Assembly (NCBI GenBank): GCA_036397475.1
Contig: DASWIV010000389.1
Location: 1 to 18,665 of the forward strand
DNA from: DASWIV01 sp036397475
GTDB lineage: Bacteria > JAJVIF01 > JAPKYR01
DNA length: 18,665 bases
Direction of reading: 5' to 3'
The translations under genes were made by a program, and so were the position numbers. Below the pieces are notes generated by a model. That model was not told where the DNA came from and did not search any database. It was given only the letters and a program-made list of their open reading frames with translations. Positions 14,951-18,665 of this stretch are shown piece after piece. Within the stretch, counting starts at the first letter, position 1. Each line of letters starts with the position of its first letter.

Positions 14951-15262
14951 CTAGACCGGCATCCTGCTGATCTCCTGGTACGCTTCGATCAGCTTGTTCC
15001 GAAGCTCGATTAAAAGCTCCATCGCGATTCCGGCTTTTGTCGATGCGAGCATGACTTCGTGAAGTTCAACAGGACGTCCAAGGGCGAGATCGATCTGGAG
15101 CTTTGACGCTTCCTGACCGAACTCATCGACCCTCGCGATAGATTCGCTCAGGAGTTGAGAGAACGATTTCTCTCCTTTGCCGCTGATTTCCGGAATGTCC
15201 CCGATTTTCATCGAGGGCATCGGAGGGGAAAGGATCTGCTGGATGCCGTTTACTTCATTCAT
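14951..15262 (-). CDS. fliE: Flagellar hook-basal body protein FliE
   Basis: A 103-residue protein that links the MS ring to the proximal rod and is exported early by the flagellar export apparatus. The family pattern is clear: a flexible N-terminus, FSQLLSESIARVDEFGQEAS (about 34-53), and the conserved C-terminal helices with the motif ELHEVMLASTKAGIAMELLI, then RNKLIEAYQEISRMPV. GGAAG upstream of the ATG serves as ribosome site. It lies 132 bp after flgC and 52 bp before fliF, in the normal flgB-flgC-fliE-fliF order. The upstream gap contains a perfect 12-bp palindrome AATTCATGAATT (15381-15392) directly after the flgC stop; I see no clear promoter there. Confidence 0.93.
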   Translation of the reverse strand: MNEVNGIQQILSPPMPSMKIGDIPEISGKGEKSFSQLLSESIARVDEFGQEASKLQIDLALGRPVELHEVMLASTKAGIAMELLIELRNKLIEAYQEISRMPV

Positions 15263-15394
15263 TTTCTATCTTCCACCATGCGCACAAGCCACAAACGACC
15301 CCGACCGTATTTTCACCGGTGTGGGACCGTAGACTTAATGCATTTTTAATATCCTGAATGGAGGGCAACATTTTTCGGTTAATTCATGAATTTT

Positions 15395-15844
15395 TTATCG
15401 TCCGATGGTGAGGGTTCTCATTAGAAGCTGCTTGGTTGTCTCGAAAATGGAGAGATTAGCCTCGTAAGCCCTGTTCGATTCGATCAGGTCGACCATCTCG
15501 ACGATGGGATCGACATTCGGGTAAGCCACGTCCCCATGCTCATCGGCGTCGGGATGTCCCGGGTCGTAGACTATCTTGAATGGTGTCTGGTCCTGGGCAA
15601 CTCCGACCACACGGACACCGTTATAGGGCATTGGAGAGTCATGCCATCCGGACCCTGAAATATGCCCCATAAATCCCGGGGGTTCGGTTCGGGCTGCGAA
15701 AATGGCGAGATTGCGTCTGAACGGTCCTCCCTGTGGTGTTCGGGTTGTGGAGGCATTGGCAATATTGTCTGCGATGACATCCATCCGGAGACGCTGGGCG
15801 GTCAATCCGCTGGCTGCTATGTCAAGCGACGTGTAAAGAGCCAT
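15395..15844 (-). CDS. flgC: Flagellar basal-body rod protein FlgC
   Basis: Proximal rod subunit, 149 residues, a typical length. The N-terminal rod signature ALYTSLDIAASGLTAQRLRM, then DVIADNIANASTTRTPQGGP, is followed by the variable middle and the FlgC-specific YDPGHPDADEHGDVAYPNV, then the C-terminal helix VEMVDLIESNRAYEANLSIF. No cleavable signal, as expected for a type III-exported rod protein. Its GGAGGT Shine-Dalgarno (15850-15855) overlaps the flgB stop codon, and only three bases separate the two genes, so the pair is translationally coupled. Confidence 0.96.
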   Translation of the reverse strand: MALYTSLDIAASGLTAQRLRMDVIADNIANASTTRTPQGGPFRRNLAIFAARTEPPGFMGHISGSGWHDSPMPYNGVRVVGVAQDQTPFKIVYDPGHPDADEHGDVAYPNVDPIVEMVDLIESNRAYEANLSIFETTKQLLMRTLTIGR

Positions 15845-15847
15845 GGC

Positions 15848-16288
15848 TTACCTCCGTCCCTCCGAAATAACAGTTCTCAGAGCGCTCAGACGCCGTCCCG
15901 CAAGTTCGGTAAGTGTAGAATACTGGATCGCGTTTTTCGCCTGTTCGGCTGTTTCATGATCGATATCGACATTGTTCCCGTCGAGCCTGAAGGTGGTTGA
16001 ATCGTCGATATAGACGAATGCTCCGTTAATGAACTGCCCGTTGATCCCATAGGAGACATTCCCGGGGAGATGCCGCGAGTCGGTTCGCTGCAGGGGGAGG
16101 TCGCCAGTGGGTGTCGATATGCCCATCTCTCTTTCGAGGTACTCTTCGAAACGCATCCGGACAGCCTTGTAATTAGGCGTATCAGCGTTGGCGATATTGT
16201 TCGCGATGAGTTCGGCACGAACCGCCGACGCGTCCATAGCGCGTTCGAGAGCATAGAGGGCCGGTTGATTGAATAACCTGTCGAACAT
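15848..16288 (-). CDS. flgB: Flagellar basal-body rod protein FlgB
   Basis: Proximal rod subunit, 146 residues, first gene of the flagellar operon. The rod signature is MDASAVRAELIANNIANADT followed by PNYKAVRMRFEEYL. The middle is specific to the family (VSYGINGQFINGAFVYIDDS, then RLDGNNVDIDHETAEQAKNA), and it ends in the usual helix IQYSTLTELAGRRLSALRTV. No Shine-Dalgarno is visible upstream of the ATG. The operon promoter should lie in the AT-rich stretch that also carries the DnaA boxes; no sigma28 or sigma54 consensus was found there. Confidence 0.95.
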   Translation of the reverse strand: MFDRLFNQPALYALERAMDASAVRAELIANNIANADTPNYKAVRMRFEEYLEREMGISTPTGDLPLQRTDSRHLPGNVSYGINGQFINGAFVYIDDSTTFRLDGNNVDIDHETAEQAKNAIQYSTLTELAGRRLSALRTVISEGRR

Positions 16289-16389
16289 TTAAAAAATAGG
16301 GTCATAACACCCCGTTAATTATTTCGACAGATATGGGATAATCTGCAGGATACCAGATGCTTAAATAAGGAATATATAACAGCTGGAAA

Positions 16390-16398
16390 TTATCCACA
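16390..16398 (+). promoter_or_regulatory. DnaA box TTATCCACA
   Basis: Exact match to the canonical high-affinity DnaA box, flanked by AAA and TAT. Confidence 0.6.
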
Positions 16399-16444
16399 TA
16401 TGGTTGGTTGCAATGTTAGAAGTTTGGAAGTAGGATAAATGAAA

Positions 16445-16461
16445 CTGTTAACTATTAACAG
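16445..16461. repeat. 17-bp inverted repeat inside the candidate origin
   Basis: CTGTTAA (16445-16451), spacer CTA, TTAACAG (16455-16461). The arms are perfect, as for a dimeric DNA-binding protein. It lies between the first DnaA box and the other three. Confidence 0.5.
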
Positions 16462-16518
16462 GTTAAAGTAATGATTCAAATCTAAGTTAAGGATGGAAGG
16501 TTATACATAAAGTATGAA

Positions 16519-16527
16519 TTTTCCACA
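16519..16527 (+). promoter_or_regulatory. DnaA box TTTTCCACA
   Basis: Exact TTWTCCACA match. It sits in a 16-nt repeat (TGAATTTTCCACATTT, 16515-16530) that recurs exactly 100 bp further on. It faces the inverted box at 16542-16550 across a 14-nt AT-rich spacer. Confidence 0.6.
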
Positions 16528-16541
16528 TTTGTTAATTGATT

Positions 16542-16550
16542 TGTGGAAAA
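16542..16550 (-). promoter_or_regulatory. DnaA box TTTTCCACA, inverted
   Basis: TGTGGAAAA on the plus strand. It forms an inverted pair with the box at 16519-16527. Confidence 0.6.
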
Positions 16551-16618
16551 CTCGTTAATAACCTATTCGACTTTATCTTATATTGGATTGTAACTTTTCA
16601 GGCAATTTTTACGCTGAA

Positions 16619-16627
16619 TTTTCCACA
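16619..16627 (+). promoter_or_regulatory. DnaA box TTTTCCACA
   Basis: Second copy of the 16-nt repeat (16615-16630), 25 bp from the end of the glycosyltransferase gene. Confidence 0.6.
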
Positions 16628-16652
16628 TTTTCCCAGAACGTCATAATCCGCG

Positions 16653-17702
16653 TTAATCAGCTAATACACCACTCTTGCTCGAATTTCCGGGAAGCCTGAA
16701 AGTATCCAGTTTTATCCATTTCCATATCCAGTTGCGGTCGACTCCCAGTTTTTCCTCAAGCCTGTTTCGCCGTTTCATCACGGATGGAAGTGACATGGTA
16801 AATACCAGGGGACCGAAGATCGCGACCAGGGGGTCGGTGAAAAGCGTTCTGAACATGGAGATTACGTCCTGAGCCACGATCGGCAAAAGGTCCGGGTCCA
16901 TGGACTGGAATGTCTCATGTTTCAGGAGCAGCCGTCGCCTGTTGCCATACGCCCGGATCTTGATAAGAATTTCCCTGCGTCCTCCACTGGCAGCAAGTTC
17001 GTGGAATCCGACAGCCTCAGGGACGTAGCCATGTACCCATCCTGCACGGTTCATGCGATAGTCAAGGTCAACATCTTCGAAATATGAAAAGTAGTCAGGA
17101 TCAAACGGGCCTTCTTCTTCCCGGACCTGCTCAAGGGCTTCGCGCCTGTAAACCGAGCATGCCGCGCTCATGCCGAAGACCGGTCCTTCGCGAAAGATGA
17201 AATCTTTCCGGTGTCTCACCTTTAATCCGACACCTCGATTTTTTACAATCCTTGAGCGATATATTTCGTGCCCGGTACTGTCTATCTCAAGTTCACCATT
17301 GTTTGTCTCAGACTTCCACCTGTACAGGGTTCCGCAGGCGCCGCACCAGTCAGGATGTGCCTGAAGCCTGCCGATGAGAATTTTCAGGAAATCATAATCG
17401 ACCCGCACATCCTGGTTCATGAAGCAGATAAAGTCTCCGGTAGCCTGAGCGTATGCGGCGTTGGAGCCAGCCGCGAATCCTGCGTTATGTGGGAGGTCGA
17501 TCAATTTCCAGTTTGTGTCCTTGGCGGTTTCCCTGAGATATTTTGACGCCCATATGCCTGTGTCCTGTGGGCAACCGTTATCCACCAGGATAATTTCGAT
17601 GTCCACGCCTTCCTGTTTCTTGAGGAAGTGAAGACAGGGCATGATCGAATCCTTCCCGCGGTAGAGGGGGATGATCACGCTGACTTTTGCTTTTTCCGAC
17701 AT
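16653..17702 (-). CDS. GT2-family glycosyltransferase (rhamnosyltransferase-like)
   Basis: A 349-residue GT-A fold enzyme, probably transferring a sugar from a nucleotide donor during polysaccharide or glycolipid assembly at the cytoplasmic face. The nucleotide-binding start VSVIIPLYRG (7-16), ILVDNGCPQD (38-47), the LPHNAGFAAGSNAAY segment (70-84), and the metal-binding position written NQD (96-98) instead of DXD are typical of the WbbL/rhamnosyltransferase branch. DPDYFSYFEDVDLDYR (201-216) carries the catalytic ED pair. A hydrophobic stretch near 290-305 followed by basic residues suggests membrane attachment. Acceptor and donor cannot be told from the sequence. It stands alone, upstream of the candidate origin, with an extended -10 box seven bases from its ATG. 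Confidence 0.88.
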   Translation of the reverse strand: MSEKAKVSVIIPLYRGKDSIMPCLHFLKKQEGVDIEIILVDNGCPQDTGIWASKYLRETAKDTNWKLIDLPHNAGFAAGSNAAYAQATGDFICFMNQDVRVDYDFLKILIGRLQAHPDWCGACGTLYRWKSETNNGELEIDSTGHEIYRSRIVKNRGVGLKVRHRKDFIFREGPVFGMSAACSVYRREALEQVREEEGPFDPDYFSYFEDVDLDYRMNRAGWVHGYVPEAVGFHELAASGGRREILIKIRAYGNRRRLLLKHETFQSMDPDLLPIVAQDVISMFRTLFTDPLVAIFGPLVFTMSLPSVMKRRNRLEEKLGVDRNWIWKWIKLDTFRLPGNSSKSGVLAD

Positions 17703-17709
17703 GGGGGCG

Positions 17710-17718
17710 ATTGTACCA
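17710..17718 (-). promoter_or_regulatory. Extended -10 box of the glycosyltransferase gene
   Basis: TGGTACAAT on the minus strand, a TGn extension plus a 5/6 -10 hexamer, ends seven bases before the ATG. The spacer is GC-rich without a Shine-Dalgarno, and the predicted start falls at or next to the ATG. Confidence 0.4.
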
Positions 17719-17752
17719 GAGAGATGTACGGAAAAAAATACAGGTCAGGTAT

Positions 17753-17780
17753 AAAAAAAGCGCCCTGTTGTCGGGGCGCT
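17753..17780 (-). terminator. Rho-independent terminator of the Ig-domain gene
   Basis: Inverted repeat AGCGCCC (17759-17765) and GGGCGCT (17774-17780). Read on the minus strand it is followed by seven T (17759-17753). It lies 24 bp beyond the gene's stop. Confidence 0.88.
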
Positions 17781-17803
17781 CGAATTAATCTGAATAATGT
17801 AAT

Positions 17804-18665
17804 TTAAATAACATCCCAGACGTATTCTTTCGAATCCGCCTGTTGGTTACCGCAAGCATCTATGCATCCGATCAATATCGTGTAAGTGCCCGCGGATGCC
17901 GGATCGACCGCGCCTGACAGTTCACCCGAGAATTTATCGATCACAATTCCGGGTGGCAATCCTGTAGCGAACCACTGCAGCGGAAGATCTCCGTCGGTAG
18001 CGGTCATTGTATAGGAGTAAGGCGAATTATCGGCGGCAGGAGCAGGAACTGACACGTCCGTAATTACCGGAGCGGGGTTGGAGCACCCGGCGCTGGCGAC
18101 AAGTTCCAGACTAAAAGCGGTCAATACGCATTGCGGACCCGGATCGGTGCATTCGTCACAGACCTGAACCCCAAGCTGGTAAATTCCTGCGTCTGCCGCT
18201 GTCGTTGTGCCCAGTAGTATTCCCTCGGGACTTAAAGTAATTGTGACTGGAAGTGGCGGGAGAGCGGACTGCAATGTCCAGGTCAGCAGACCTTCACCGT
18301 CAGATGCCTCAAACAGGAAATCCACAAACATTCCGGCAGGAATCTGTGCGTCCGAAGCGCTGGTAACGTTTGGAGGTGGAGCGCATCCTCCCCCACCCGG
18401 ATTAATAACGAGTTCAACATCCAATGTGTCGCACTGCAGACCACATGGACAGGAGTCGCAGGCAATCACAGTGAAATTCCATGTTCCGACATCACCAGGG
18501 TCGTTCAATGGACCGGAGAGCAGTCCATTCTGCGACAACACAAGTGATGGTGGCAGGTCTCCAGACTCAAGTCCCCATCTGACAGAGCCATGGCCAGCGT
18601 CAGAGGTAAATGGATATGAATAAGGTATATTTGCGGTACCTTCAGGAATCGGGCTTGTGCTGGTT
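17804..18665 (-). CDS. C-terminal part of a secreted protein with tandem He_PIG-type Ig-like domains (5' end outside window)
   Basis: The frame is open from the window edge (18664) to TAA at 17804-17806, 286 residues; the GTG at 18541 is an internal codon, not the start. Three successive modules of 85-100 residues show the putative-Ig pattern: 'PYSYTMTATDGDLPLQWFAT', then 'GLPPGIVIDKFSGELSGAVD', then 'AGTYTILIGCIDACG'. Each module ends with a Cys-rich turn (ACDSCPCGLQC; VCDECTDPGPQC; GCIDACG), which suggests disulfides and an extracellular location. The protein ends directly after the last module, without an LPXTG, PEP-CTERM or type IX sorting tail. It is probably the C-terminus of a large surface or adhesive protein. 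A strong terminator follows. Confidence 0.85.
   Translation of the reverse strand, partial: TSTSPIPEGTANIPYSYPFTSDAGHGSVRWGLESGDLPPSLVLSQNGLLSGPLNDPGDVGTWNFTVIACDSCPCGLQCDTLDVELVINPGGGGCAPPPNVTSASDAQIPAGMFVDFLFEASDGEGLLTWTLQSALPPLPVTITLSPEGILLGTTTAADAGIYQLGVQVCDECTDPGPQCVLTAFSLELVASAGCSNPAPVITDVSVPAPAADNSPYSYTMTATDGDLPLQWFATGLPPGIVIDKFSGELSGAVDPASAGTYTILIGCIDACGNQQADSKEYVWDVI

Larger units (their letters stand above)
16289..16652. other. AT-rich region with a DnaA-box cluster: candidate replication origin
   Basis: 364 bp without a gene, between the 5' end of flgB and the 3' end of the glycosyltransferase gene. Counted line by line, G+C is roughly 22-33%, far below the flanks. It holds four exact matches to the bacterial DnaA box TTWTCCACA, a 16-nt direct repeat spaced exactly 100 bp, and a CTGTTAA/TTAACAG inverted repeat. 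By my rough arithmetic with equal base frequencies, about 0.006 such boxes are expected in this length on both strands. dnaA, dnaN, gyrB, mnmG and par genes are not in the window, so the origin call rests on sequence pattern alone. The alternative is DnaA-dependent control of the flagellar promoter. Confidence 0.5.

Noticed and set aside
16289..16400. sigma28 or sigma54 promoter ahead of flgB
   Set aside because: I looked for TAAAG-N-GCCGATAA and GG-N10-GC patterns on the minus strand and found no convincing match.
17579..17587. Additional DnaA box TTATCCACC within the glycosyltransferase gene
   Set aside because: A single-mismatch match in coding sequence, about 950 bp from the cluster; expected by chance.
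17804..18541. Complete gene starting at the GTG at 18541
   Set aside because: The frame remains open upstream to the window edge and encodes the first half of the same Ig-like module, so the gene is cut by the window.

Overview
The window looks like chromosomal DNA of moderate G+C from a flagellated, Gram-negative-type bacterium. The evidence is an MS-ring/rod operon, a lipoprotein signal, secreted beta-propeller and Ig-like proteins, and housekeeping genes for purine, riboflavin and methylthioadenosine metabolism. Secreted proteins built of SBBP-type blades, PKD modules and He_PIG-type Ig modules are typical of large-genome environmental lineages. Nothing here fixes a phylum, and I do not name one.

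Layout. 1-180: 3' end of a membrane protein. 291-1109 (+): methylthioadenosine phosphorylase behind a good sigma70-type promoter. 1136-6682 (-): a secreted seven-bladed propeller protein, a 678-residue two-part oxidoreductase with a cyanobacterial-type acyl-ACP reductase (AAR) C-terminal half, and an ABC-F ATPase. 6737-11279 (+): an anchored PD40-type propeller protein, an ApbE-like lipoprotein, a pair of tandem structured repeats, a RibB fused to a degenerate RibA domain (RibBX type), lumazine synthase ribH, and a small unknown gene closed by a terminator. 11337-12629 (+): purB. 12651-13225 (-): a frameshifted PKD-domain remnant. 13330-16288 (-): flgB-flgC-fliE-fliF with a terminator directly after fliF. 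16289-16652: AT-rich non-coding DNA with four exact TTWTCCACA DnaA boxes. 16653-17702 (-): a GT2 glycosyltransferase. 17804-18665 (-): the C-terminal part of a secreted protein with He_PIG Ig-like modules, open at the window edge.

Two themes stand out. First, the 364-bp stretch between flgB and the glycosyltransferase has the hallmarks of a replication origin (clustered DnaA boxes, low G+C, inverted repeats), although no dnaA, dnaN or parA is in view. Second, 6.7-10.9 kb is a flavin neighbourhood in which two proteins keep the fold signatures of flavin enzymes but have lost catalytic residues: an ApbE-like lipoprotein without the expected Mg/FAD residues, and a RibA domain without its zinc cysteines. 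They flank a pair of covarying hairpin repeats. In addition, the AAR-like protein carries a large N-terminal domain absent from the cyanobacterial enzyme.
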